From Balneolaceae bacterium UBA1514 (GTDB lineage: Bacteria; Bacteroidota; Rhodothermia; Balneolales; Balneolaceae), in assembly GCA_002323515.1 (NCBI GenBank), contig DCQQ01000002.1, positions 39,563 to 79,229 of the forward strand: a stretch of 39,667 bases of DNA. Direction: 5' to 3'. Shown here piece after piece: positions 17,252 to 25,507 of this stretch. The first letter of the stretch is position 1; each line of letters opens with the position of its first letter. Under the pieces are notes generated by a model. The model ran no database searches, was not told the DNA's origin, and was given only the letters and a program-made list of their open reading frames with translations. Both the position numbers and the translations under genes were made by a program.

Positions 17252-17989
17252 ATGCACCGTATAACCAAGTTTATGAGCGCGAAACTACTCATTCAATGCA
17301 GCTTTGCCCCTAATGTATATGACCTTGCCGCATTCTTTCGTACTGATCAGGTGTTAATACTAGGTGGTCAACCTTGGTCGAGAAAGGGCCGGAGTCATCG
17401 TGCGGCTATTCGAAACAAAGATCAACGGCAATGGATTGGCCTCCCCATTCGTACCGGGGATAAAAAAAAATTAATTTCTCAGGTACGTATCGATTCTAAG
17501 CAAGATTGGACAGGACCATTTTTAAATGCGGTCCAACACAGTTATGCCAAAGCTCGCTATCATGACTACTATTGGAAGGAATTCGAAGCTTTGATTATGG
17601 AGGCCTCGAAGCATGAACGATTGTGGGATTTTAATAAACATGTTTTGCGAGGATTGCTTGAATTCATATCATTCCATTATGTATCGGAAAAGCTTAGATT
17701 CATTTCCGAACCTTACGACTTTTGGGAAGACCCTGAAGTTCTTCTTAGCAATGACATTCCTAACGTGTTAGAAACCGGAGATCCTAAACTATCTAGTATA
17801 CATTCAAAATGTACATGTATACAAGAATGCCATTCGAAGACCTATATGAGCCCAATTCCTGAAGCTGAGACAAGTTATGTTCCAGAGTTCCATTATCCAC
17901 AACACCACGGTGCATTCATGGAGCACTGCAGCTTTATTGATCTACTCTTTGAACAGGGGCCAGAAAGTTATCGATACCTCAAAAACTAA
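17252..17989 (+). CDS. WbqC-family protein
   Basis: The 245 residues match the pattern of the WbqC family: an N-terminal LLIQCSFAPNVYDLAAFFRTD followed by the WSRKGRSHRAAI block (in place of the usual W-x-RNR), QWIGLPIR, DWTGPFLNAVQHSYAKARY near 90, and a C-terminal helical part. WbqC-like genes are found in O-antigen and other surface-glycan loci, where they have been linked to amino-sugar synthesis, but their reaction is not well established. Here it stands alone, without glycan genes beside it. The in-frame ATG at 17273 (giving MSAKLLIQ) is an equally good start. It converges on the SLC13 gene with a 5-base gap. Confidence 0.68.
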   Translation: MHRITKFMSAKLLIQCSFAPNVYDLAAFFRTDQVLILGGQPWSRKGRSHRAAIRNKDQRQWIGLPIRTGDKKKLISQVRIDSKQDWTGPFLNAVQHSYAKARYHDYYWKEFEALIMEASKHERLWDFNKHVLRGLLEFISFHYVSEKLRFISEPYDFWEDPEVLLSNDIPNVLETGDPKLSSIHSKCTCIQECHSKTYMSPIPEAETSYVPEFHYPQHHGAFMEHCSFIDLLFEQGPESYRYLKN

Positions 17990-17994
17990 ACACA

Positions 17995-19578
17995 TTAACG
18001 GTTAGCCCATTCAGGTAAGACCCCAATTTCTACCCCAAATACGAAGCCAAAAAATGTGAGTGCACCGAGGGATAGTAACGCGATAAAAAGCAGATTAAGC
18101 AACAGGCCAGCCCTACTCATTTCAGGGATGGTAATTCGTCCACTTCCATAAACTATAGCGTTGGGTGGTGTTGCCACGGGAAGCATAAAAGCGCAACTAG
18201 CCGCAAGTACGGTTGGTATTGCAAACAGTAAGGGATTCTCCCCTAATCCTATTGCTATTGATGCCAATATAGGCAAAAAGGTAGCGGTGGATGCAGTATT
18301 ACTAGTCATTTCAGTTAAAAATACCATCAGGCTAATCACAATAACCACCAAGAAAACGATAGGCCAATTTTGTAAACTACCAATTCCACTACCGATCCAA
18401 GCAGCTAGACCTGTTGAGCTAATGGCTGAAGCCATGCTAAGCCCTCCACCAAACAATAACAAGATACCCCATGGTAGGCGCTGCGCATCTTTCCATTCCA
18501 AAATACCCTGGTAATTCCCTCCTTGTTCATCATCATTAGCAGACGAATCATTAGCCGCATCTGAATCGATATCGTCTGAGCTTTGATCCACATCTTTGCG
18601 TTGTTTACCTGCTGGTACTAAAAACAGCGCAACCCCTATGGCAATAGCGATTCCCGCATCCGATAAACCAGGCAGATAGGGCGTTAACGATGGTCTGAAC
18701 ATCCATAGTAGGGCCGCTGAAACGAAGAGAATACCTACTTTTTTCTCTTGATTGGTCATTTTACCCAGCTGGTTTAATTCTCTTGCAATTAGCCCTTTAC
18801 CCCCAGGTATTTCGGTAATTCTAATAGGATACATACATTGGGTAAGCACAAAGTAGAGCAGTGGAATAGACACCAATAAAAGGGGGACCCCCACTTTCAT
18901 CCACTCCAAAAAACCAATTTCAACTCCATAATTCTCCAACATAAAAGCTGCTAGTAGAGCATTAGGTGGAGTACCAATAAGCGTACCCATTCCCCCAATA
19001 TTACAAGCATAAGCAATACTGAGTATGAGAGCGAGCTCAAAATTTGTTTTTTCTTTGGTTGAATTCGAAGCTGAAGGATCAGCATCTTCCATTCCTCTAT
19101 CTATTAGTGCGAGTATGGAAAGAGCTATAGGTAACATCATAATAGCCGTAGCGGTGTTACTTACCCACATACTAAGCAAAGCTGCTGCGACAATAAATCC
19201 TAAAATAATGGATTTGGGTGCCACACCGACCCTAGATACAATAACCAGGGCTACTCTACGATGTAAATCCCATTTTTCCATGGCAATAGCTAGAATAAAG
19301 CCTCCCAAAAAAAGAAATATTAGCGGATTGGCATAAGGCGCCGTAGTTGCCGCTATTGCTTGCACCCCAAGTAAAGGGAATAGAACAATAGGCACCAGAG
19401 CAGTAACTGAAATAGGTACCGCTTCGGTAATCCACCAAATACCCATAAAAACCGTAACTGCAGCGGCATACCACCCTTCCTGGCTAAGCCCTTCAGGTGG
19501 TGATAGAAGAAGCATGATAATGAGCACTAGAGTGCCCGAGATCATGCCAAAACGCCCTAAATCAATGTTTCTAATCAT
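17995..19578 (-). CDS. SLC13/DASS-family sodium-coupled anion transporter
   Basis: Inner-membrane Na+-coupled importer of the divalent anion symporter family, typically for di- and tricarboxylates or sulfate. It has 527 residues with about eleven to twelve hydrophobic segments. Both repeat halves carry the sodium- and substrate-binding Ser-Asn-Thr hairpins: SNTATAIMMLPIA near 139 and TSNTASTATFLPIL near 425. An unusual acidic, Ser/Asn/Asp-rich insert (about 328-355) occupies the loop between halves. Its ATG lies 8 bases inside the end of the upstream lyase-like gene, so the two are coupled. In this locus the substrate could be an uronate-derived or other carboxylate released by the lyase; that is inference. 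Confidence 0.87.
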   Translation of the reverse strand: MIRNIDLGRFGMISGTLVLIIMLLLSPPEGLSQEGWYAAAVTVFMGIWWITEAVPISVTALVPIVLFPLLGVQAIAATTAPYANPLIFLFLGGFILAIAMEKWDLHRRVALVIVSRVGVAPKSIILGFIVAAALLSMWVSNTATAIMMLPIALSILALIDRGMEDADPSASNSTKEKTNFELALILSIAYACNIGGMGTLIGTPPNALLAAFMLENYGVEIGFLEWMKVGVPLLLVSIPLLYFVLTQCMYPIRITEIPGGKGLIARELNQLGKMTNQEKKVGILFVSAALLWMFRPSLTPYLPGLSDAGIAIAIGVALFLVPAGKQRKDVDQSSDDIDSDAANDSSANDDEQGGNYQGILEWKDAQRLPWGILLLFGGGLSMASAISSTGLAAWIGSGIGSLQNWPIVFLVVIVISLMVFLTEMTSNTASTATFLPILASIAIGLGENPLLFAIPTVLAASCAFMLPVATPPNAIVYGSGRITIPEMSRAGLLLNLLFIALLSLGALTFFGFVFGVEIGVLPEWANR

Positions 19579-22276
19579 CTAACCAATACTCTAAATAAGG
19601 TATGTTATATATGCTTGTCCAACCAAAAATGCGTAATCCATTGCTCATTTGCCAGATAGCCGGACGAAATCCACCTTCCCGTTTTGGTAAATGACTAGCC
19701 TCTTCTAAGGCTTCTGATAGAACTGCTTGATTTGCATAGTTCCAGAGGTTTTTCTCTAATGGATCATTCTTTAGAGTTTGGGCTCGCTGGACTGCTTCCT
19801 CTAACAGGCTCTGTTCTCCAGAATACTCATACCCTAATACTAGGCTACTAATTGAAGATAAATAAGACTCCATATCATGATTATATGGTGGAACATCTCG
19901 TACTCGAATAGCATGATCGATGATCGATTGTTGGTATCGAGGCTCGTCTGTCATTTGGATAACCTTTCTCATACCATTACTCACGTAGACTTGGGAATAA
20001 CCATAGCGATTGATGACGATAGAATGACCTTGATCAGTGTTATATTGAAGCTGTATCATTCGTTCAACACGATCCATTAATTCGGTAGTATAGACGGGAT
20101 CTTTTGTAGCATCTACCACTTCTGCTAAATTCCATACCGATAAATATAGCCTGCGACCTGTCAGTCCATGCTCGTCGAATACCCTTTTTACATAATAATT
20201 AGCTGTTCCTTTGGCAACTTCTAAACCTCTATGATTTCCATCCAAGTAATAGGATGATACCCATCCAGCCACCCATACATGAGCACTCAGTAACGAAGTG
20301 TAATGTTGATCGGCATGACGACGCCCCATACCAATATAAGGTGAACCTTTCGGTTGAGCAGCCCATTGTAAGGCATGAAGAGATTCATTAGTATCTCCGA
20401 CATACTCTGGATCTTTAGGCCAGTGTACATTGTCTACATCCATAGTATGTTTGGAAGTGGCTTTGGCCACTCTGTAATAATCTGGATTTCCAGTGCGAAT
20501 AAATTGCAACCACCACATGTAGTCATTAGCTGGCTCGTTATTGGTCCACATTTGCCATTCATTCCGGTAATAATAGGTAAGAAAGTCACCATAGTTGAGC
20601 ATTCCATACCAAGGCTCCCATTGCTGGTTGTATCGCATCCACTCAAATTTATGGTCTAGATGTCGCTCATAATCAGCAAAGGCATCTGAGGCAGCAGCCA
20701 TCTTACCAAAAGCCTCTGATTTTGCATACCATTCAGGGCTAGCATGAGCCACAGGTGGTTTCATAAGTATTTTTACCTGATTAGCTGCATCTACTAAAGG
20801 TTGAGCTGAGCCTGATCTTGCCTTATCAGCAGTATGAAAGTAGAAAATCATATCGGTAGTTTTAGCTAAGCCTTGTGCAAAATTGGCGATCATTCCACTA
20901 TCGGTATTGTTGTCTTGTTTTGCAAAACTCATCGGCTCTACGTTGGGAGTCCATGCATAAGCATGTAAAGTTTTTGCGGCATCATCCACAAACAATTCTT
21001 TTGGATATTCCTCGAAAAAGTGTTCAAATGCTACCGTGATACCCCGTTCATCATCAGCTACGGTTACCCACCCTGGCGCCCGCTCTGCCGTTGACTCTGA
21101 TTCTCCATTTATCCCCCAACTTACCTCAAATACTCCTTCCATTCGAGCATCCGACCTAGAATTTGCCAACGGTGGTATTTGCGAAGGATTAGGTCCCGAC
21201 TGCAATAGTGAAAAAGCCTTCTCCCCTTTTAAGGAAACTGTATAGGATTCGGTCGACTCCGGTCCATACCAAGCCTCTTTGTAGGCTTCGGTGTATACAT
21301 TTGGATTATCTTTGAGCTTATAATCCAATCGTAGTCCCAATGCTGCAATACGATCATTAGCTTGGGTAAAGCCTTGATCTTGACTCAGTGGCTCCTCATC
21401 GATGATATCTTCCATTTGCGTTGCGATGGCCTCGTATTCTCCCGACTGCTTCTCGTGTTTATCGGGCACACCGGTATAAACAAAGGTATGCTGAACACGA
21501 ACATAACTCTTTCCTGCGTAGGCATAAATACGCATAACGAAAGGAGCTGAATTATTGTCCTCTCGTGCATATTGATACTCCCCTTCAACCCTGATAATCG
21601 CATGTAGCGGTCCAGTACCTAGTTCCTTAACTGTACGAGTCACAACCGCTTTAGAGGGGTCCAAGCCAGCATCATCCAGTATATCCAAGAAATTAGCGCG
21701 TTGGGCTGCACCTGTGGCGATTATATCATCCTCGTCAAATCCGTCCCCTTCTAAGTCTAGTTCTACTTTGTCCATAAATCCACTACTTGGAGGGGCATTG
21801 AAATAACTTCCACCCATTCCTTTTGCGATGGTGAAACGCAGTGGTCCCGTATTCACTTCCACTTCTCCGGTTGGACGTTGGTTATTGTTGACCTTGACTA
21901 TCTGATCATACAAACGTCCATTTCGAACATCCTCACCATATTCAACGCTATACGAATCTTCCTCACCTGAAAAGAAAAATACCCAAATCCATTTGATTGA
22001 AGCATCTGCCGGATCCCAAGTGCTTACCTTGGTAATTTGAGACGGAATTTCTTGCCCACGAGCGTTTAGCACTCTCACGTGATCTGGTGAATATAGAGTG
22101 CCTTCTGGAATGGGTATACCTAGTAATTGAGGCATATCTGCTACATTATCTTTAACTTCTACAGGAATAGTGTACGATGTACTTTGGGCTTGTACATCCG
22201 CCTGTGTATATAGAGTAAAAACTCCGAGCAACAACAGAATGATTGATTTTAAAGTGAATTTTCGTTGATTTTTCAT
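19571..22276 (-). CDS. Secreted exo-rhamnogalacturonan lyase-like protein (PcRGLX/YetA type)
   Basis: A large exported protein of 901 residues with an N-terminal signal peptide (about 1-30: LLLLGVFTLYTQADVQAQ). I recognise the overall pattern of the PcRGLX/YetA-like family: an N-terminal RIFT-barrel-like beta region (PVEVKDNVADMPQLLGIPIPEG, then VNTGPLRFTIAKG). A second beta region follows, and the C-terminal half is aromatic, helical and alpha/alpha-barrel-like, rich in W, Y and H (MWTNNEPANDYMWWLQFIRTG, GRRHADQHYTSLLS, HDMESYLSSISSLVLGY). Fungal PcRGLX removes unsaturated galacturonyl-rhamnose from rhamnogalacturonan I (PL26). Activity in this distant relative is not established and no catalytic residues can be assigned by eye. 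It sits between the ROK kinase (53-base gap) and the SLC13 transporter (8-base overlap). Confidence 0.65.
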   Translation of the reverse strand: MKNQRKFTLKSIILLLLGVFTLYTQADVQAQSTSYTIPVEVKDNVADMPQLLGIPIPEGTLYSPDHVRVLNARGQEIPSQITKVSTWDPADASIKWIWVFFFSGEEDSYSVEYGEDVRNGRLYDQIVKVNNNQRPTGEVEVNTGPLRFTIAKGMGGSYFNAPPSSGFMDKVELDLEGDGFDEDDIIATGAAQRANFLDILDDAGLDPSKAVVTRTVKELGTGPLHAIIRVEGEYQYAREDNNSAPFVMRIYAYAGKSYVRVQHTFVYTGVPDKHEKQSGEYEAIATQMEDIIDEEPLSQDQGFTQANDRIAALGLRLDYKLKDNPNVYTEAYKEAWYGPESTESYTVSLKGEKAFSLLQSGPNPSQIPPLANSRSDARMEGVFEVSWGINGESESTAERAPGWVTVADDERGITVAFEHFFEEYPKELFVDDAAKTLHAYAWTPNVEPMSFAKQDNNTDSGMIANFAQGLAKTTDMIFYFHTADKARSGSAQPLVDAANQVKILMKPPVAHASPEWYAKSEAFGKMAAASDAFADYERHLDHKFEWMRYNQQWEPWYGMLNYGDFLTYYYRNEWQMWTNNEPANDYMWWLQFIRTGNPDYYRVAKATSKHTMDVDNVHWPKDPEYVGDTNESLHALQWAAQPKGSPYIGMGRRHADQHYTSLLSAHVWVAGWVSSYYLDGNHRGLEVAKGTANYYVKRVFDEHGLTGRRLYLSVWNLAEVVDATKDPVYTTELMDRVERMIQLQYNTDQGHSIVINRYGYSQVYVSNGMRKVIQMTDEPRYQQSIIDHAIRVRDVPPYNHDMESYLSSISSLVLGYEYSGEQSLLEEAVQRAQTLKNDPLEKNLWNYANQAVLSEALEEASHLPKREGGFRPAIWQMSNGLRIFGWTSIYNIPYLEYWLDD

Positions 22277-22329
22277 GGTAGCATTCCTTCGTTTGTAAGG
22301 TAAAATAGAGAGGTAGAGTGAGTATTGGT

Positions 22330-23178
22330 TTAGGGCCCTTGTTTCGTTGAATCATGCGCTAATGCTGCGGCACCGAGTACCGCAACATGTTCTAAGGTTG
22401 AGGGCAATATGCGGAGATTAGTGAGGGAATTAGGATAGGCGAAACTTTCTAAGCCATTCCAAACTTTTTCTTCTATAAAAGACCATACCTTTGCAGTAGC
22501 TCCGCCAAGCAGTATGATTTCAGGGTCGTAGGCATATAATACGGCCTTAATACCTTCAGAAATGTGGTGAGCATAGTCGGCGTACTTAGCTATGGCCTCA
22601 TCGTCTCCATTTTGGGCTTTTTTATACACTGAATCGCCTGTTTCGCCAAAAAAGCGTTCGAAAAATTGCCCGGAGCAATAGTGTTCAAGTATAGATCCTT
22701 TATAAGGAAGCATGCCCACTTCTCCGGCTCCGCAGTTAGTACCAGAAACCAAGGTTCCATTGAGCACTACTCCCGCACCAAAACCGGTACCTATTATTAA
22801 GCCAATAACATTGCTTTTTCCTTTGGCCTGTCCGTAATACCGCTCTCCGAGCACAAAACAATTCGCATCGTTATTCACCGAGGTAGGCACTGAAAATCGT
22901 GCTTCCATGATATCTTTTAGATGTACTTCTTTCCAAGAGGGTATATTTTGAACAGCATAGACAATGCCTCTTTCCACATCTACCACACTTGGAACACCAA
23001 TTCCAATAGAACAAATTGCTGGATGCCAACATAACTCAATGAGTGAAGCCATTTGCCGGACTAAGGTATTAGGATCATCGGATTGATCGATAGAAGCTTC
23101 GTGTAAGGCTTTGATTACTCCTTCATGAACCCGCCCTACGCGTATGTTTGTAGCCCCTAAATCGACACCTAGCAGCAT
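22330..23178 (-). CDS. ROK-family sugar kinase lacking the zinc cysteine cluster
   Basis: Cytosolic kinase of the ROK family, probably phosphorylating a hexose or N-acetylhexosamine. It has 282 residues. The ATP phosphate-1 motif LLGVDLGATNIRVG opens the protein, the catalytic Asp lies in VNNDANCF near 104, and IGTGFGAGVVLNG is near 130. The region that in classical ROK glucokinases has GEIGH and the CxCGxxGC zinc cluster reads GAGEVGMLPYKGSILEHYC here, with a single Cys and no His after GEVG, so the structural zinc site is absent. It has no N-terminal winged helix, so it is not a ROK repressor. It starts 2 bases after the MFS gene stop, marking it as the kinase for the imported sugar. Confidence 0.87.
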   Translation of the reverse strand: MLLGVDLGATNIRVGRVHEGVIKALHEASIDQSDDPNTLVRQMASLIELCWHPAICSIGIGVPSVVDVERGIVYAVQNIPSWKEVHLKDIMEARFSVPTSVNNDANCFVLGERYYGQAKGKSNVIGLIIGTGFGAGVVLNGTLVSGTNCGAGEVGMLPYKGSILEHYCSGQFFERFFGETGDSVYKKAQNGDDEAIAKYADYAHHISEGIKAVLYAYDPEIILLGGATAKVWSFIEEKVWNGLESFAYPNSLTNLRILPSTLEHVAVLGAAALAHDSTKQGP

Positions 23179-23180
23179 GA

Positions 23181-24428
23181 CTAATTATCTTTTGAACCGA
23201 ATTCTATGGTTTTGTTAGTAAATATGGGATTAGCCCAAAATCCTATGCTTAAGATATATCCGTAAGTTAGAAATAAGAATATCATCCCGACTCGAAGGCC
23301 AAATACATCACCTAGTGAGCCCACAATTAAAGGGACAATCGCTCCACCAGCTATGCCTGTTACCAGAATACCAGAAAAGGAACCGTGATGTTCTTCCATG
23401 GAATTAAGGGCTAAAGAGAAAATAATGGGCCACATGACAGCAATAAAGAAACCAATAGCGGGGAATGCAACTCTGGCTACGTTTGCTGAGCCAAATAGTG
23501 CAGCAGCCAAACAGATAAGTACGATGGAGGTGAATAAAATTAGTACTTTGCGGGAGTCCATAATTTTTAACAAAAACAGACCTAATACTGTACCAGCTGT
23601 CATTAATCCCCAAAATGTTGACACTGCAGAAGCACCTTCCGTTTGTGGATCTAGTCCATGGTAGGTAGATAAAAATTCTGACATCCAGTTGGCCACACCT
23701 TGTTCGGTACCTACGTAGCAAAATATTCCGAAGAAGAATAATAGTACTTTTTTGTTCTTCAATAAATCGATGTGAGTTTGTAAAGCACCTATTTTTTCGT
23801 CATCTGTTTTAATTACTATAGGAAATTTAGAAACCGCTATTACGACCATCATAGCTAATGAAATGAGTGCAAATAGCCAGTATAATGATACCCATGGTAA
23901 GTTATCTGGAACTACACTGCTTAAGACTTGTAGAAACCATCCGTTATCGGCTTGTCCCATATTTAGTACCAAATAGGAATACACTAGAGGACTTAAAAAT
24001 GAAGCGGCCCCAAAAAACAACTGGCCAATCAACGAATTAAAGGCAAAATGCTCTTCCCCACCGGATACCCGGAGTAAGGGGTTAATGGCTACTTGCAGCA
24101 TAGCCATACCGGTTCCAATTAAAAATAGGGACAATACAGCCACCCGATAGCTAGGGATTAAAGAAAATAGTAATGCTCCAAAAAAGGCCACTCCAAAAGC
24201 TAAAATCATGACTTTTTTCTCGGCATAGCGCTCTATGAGTATTCCAGCAGGAATCGACATTACTCCATAGGCTATAAAAAAAGCGAAAGGTAGCAAGGCT
24301 ACCAAGGTAAGACTAAGCTCGAAATCCTCGATAATCTCTGGTACTAAAGGACCAATAATGTTGGTTAAAAACGAAATCACAAAAAAAGTGAGCAGGATGA
24401 GCCATACCATATAATAATTACGAGGCAT
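23181..24428 (-). CDS. FucP/NagP-type sugar MFS transporter
   Basis: Inner-membrane sugar:proton (or sodium) symporter of the major facilitator superfamily, close to the glucose/galactose, fucose and GlcNAc permeases of Bacteroidota (FucP, GluP, NagP). It has 415 residues and about twelve membrane segments. Typical features are FFVISFLTNIIGPLVPEI in helix 1, GVMSIPAGILIERYAEKKVMI (the MFS loop 2-3) near 55, and LFLIGTGMAMLQVAINPLLR near 96-115, where the NPLL is characteristic of this subgroup. It is followed after 2 bases by the ROK kinase. The substrate is not readable; a monosaccharide released by the upstream secreted enzymes is expected. Confidence 0.88.
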   Translation of the reverse strand: MPRNYYMVWLILLTFFVISFLTNIIGPLVPEIIEDFELSLTLVALLPFAFFIAYGVMSIPAGILIERYAEKKVMILAFGVAFFGALLFSLIPSYRVAVLSLFLIGTGMAMLQVAINPLLRVSGGEEHFAFNSLIGQLFFGAASFLSPLVYSYLVLNMGQADNGWFLQVLSSVVPDNLPWVSLYWLFALISLAMMVVIAVSKFPIVIKTDDEKIGALQTHIDLLKNKKVLLFFFGIFCYVGTEQGVANWMSEFLSTYHGLDPQTEGASAVSTFWGLMTAGTVLGLFLLKIMDSRKVLILFTSIVLICLAAALFGSANVARVAFPAIGFFIAVMWPIIFSLALNSMEEHHGSFSGILVTGIAGGAIVPLIVGSLGDVFGLRVGMIFLFLTYGYILSIGFWANPIFTNKTIEFGSKDN

Positions 24429-24490
24429 AGTATTGGTTAATTTGGTATGTGTAAAAAGTGAAACCTTATCACAGGATTCACATAAAGATT

Positions 24491-25381
24491 TTAATTGTCG
24501 TTGAGCATTGGGAAGATTGCTCGAATTTCTTCGTCACTTGGCTGATGGCCATATTCACATATTTCGAACGATTCAACAAATCTGAACGAGGCCGCTTTTT
24601 CTTTACCATACCACTTTTCTAAACTTATTCTCTGTAAATCGGATATGCTACTACGGTTAGTATATAAGTTTATCAAATATGAAAATCGCTCTTCTGCACT
24701 TTCTGGTACTTCATCTAATCTCCCTCCCACCCAAGGAAGCCATTCATACATCTGTGACTCATGTGCATCTAGACCTCTAACTTTCTGTTCAAATACGGCA
24801 TCTATTCCTATAACAATATCAGGAGAAAATGGATTAGGTTTCTGAAATCGATCATTCATGTATAAAAATACAGGATTTTTTGTCAAAGGAGGAGTATCCG
24901 GTGTCACGTTTGGCACGACCACCATATAAGCGACATCTTGTACTAATACACCTGCATAACGGTGATCGGGATGATAGTCATTTGGCCGAAGACCTAATAC
25001 CACATCCGCATTCCAATTACGTATTTCACGAATAACCTGTTGACGAATATGTAGTTCTGGTAGAAGTTCACCATCATGATTATCTAATACTTTATACTCT
25101 GCAATTCCTAATTGTCGTGCAGCTTCTTGAGCCTCTGCTCTTCTTCTTTTAGCTAACATACCTCCACCCTCTTCGTGATGGCCTGCATCTCCATTTGTAA
25201 TAGAAACAAACTTCACATTATGTCCCATTTTAGCCATCATAGCTGCTGTCCCACCCATTTTTGAATCCCCATCATCTGGATGAGCAAAAACAGCAATAAT
25301 ATTTAAGGGTCCATCTTGGATTTGTGCGTAAGCGCCTGTGGACAAGAGACCAACAAGCATCAAAAGTAGTAATGATTTCAT
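24491..25381 (-). CDS. Secreted PIG-L/LmbE-family zinc deacetylase
   Basis: Probable periplasmic Zn-dependent N-deacetylase of the PIG-L family, whose members act on GlcNAc-containing or related N-acyl substrates. It has 296 residues with a signal peptide (MKSLLLLMLVGLLSTGAYAQ). The family motifs are AHPDDGDSKMGGT (His34, Asp36, Asp37 region), VSITNGDAGHHEEGG near 60, the RRAEAQEAARQLG helix, and RPNDYHPDHRYAG near 132 carrying the third metal ligand. A C-terminal HESQMYEW closes the domain. It is the first gene after the susD terminator and has a 62-base gap to the MFS gene, so it may lead its own transcript or depend on readthrough. Confidence 0.88.
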   Translation of the reverse strand: MKSLLLLMLVGLLSTGAYAQIQDGPLNIIAVFAHPDDGDSKMGGTAAMMAKMGHNVKFVSITNGDAGHHEEGGGMLAKRRRAEAQEAARQLGIAEYKVLDNHDGELLPELHIRQQVIREIRNWNADVVLGLRPNDYHPDHRYAGVLVQDVAYMVVVPNVTPDTPPLTKNPVFLYMNDRFQKPNPFSPDIVIGIDAVFEQKVRGLDAHESQMYEWLPWVGGRLDEVPESAEERFSYLINLYTNRSSISDLQRISLEKWYGKEKAASFRFVESFEICEYGHQPSDEEIRAIFPMLNDN

Positions 25382-25406
25382 AATTAGTGGTTCTAAGTTT
25401 GATTAA

Positions 25407-25418
25407 TTAAACGTTTTA
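25407..25418. promoter_or_regulatory. Weak LacI-type dyad ahead of the deacetylase gene
   Basis: TTAAACGTTTTA, with a perfect 8-bp core AAACGTTT (25409-25416), lies 25 bases upstream of the PIG-L start. Central-CG dyads of this sort are typical of LacI-family operators, but 8 bp in AT-rich DNA can occur by chance. Confidence 0.25.
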
Positions 25419-25452
25419 CAAAGAATCTATTTATTAGTAGAAAATTCCATAA

Positions 25453-25490
25453 GTAAAAAAAACCGGGATACCTTTTTGGGCACCCCGGTT
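25453..25490 (-). terminator. Strong intrinsic terminator after susD
   Basis: On the - strand AACCGGGGTGCC (25479-25490) pairs with GGTATCCCGGTT (25461-25472) across a CAAAAA loop, a 12-bp stem with wobbles. A run of T (25455-25460) follows. It lies 17 bases after the susD stop and before the deacetylase gene. Confidence 0.88.
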
Positions 25491-25507
25491 AAGGTCATCT
25501 TTATTAA

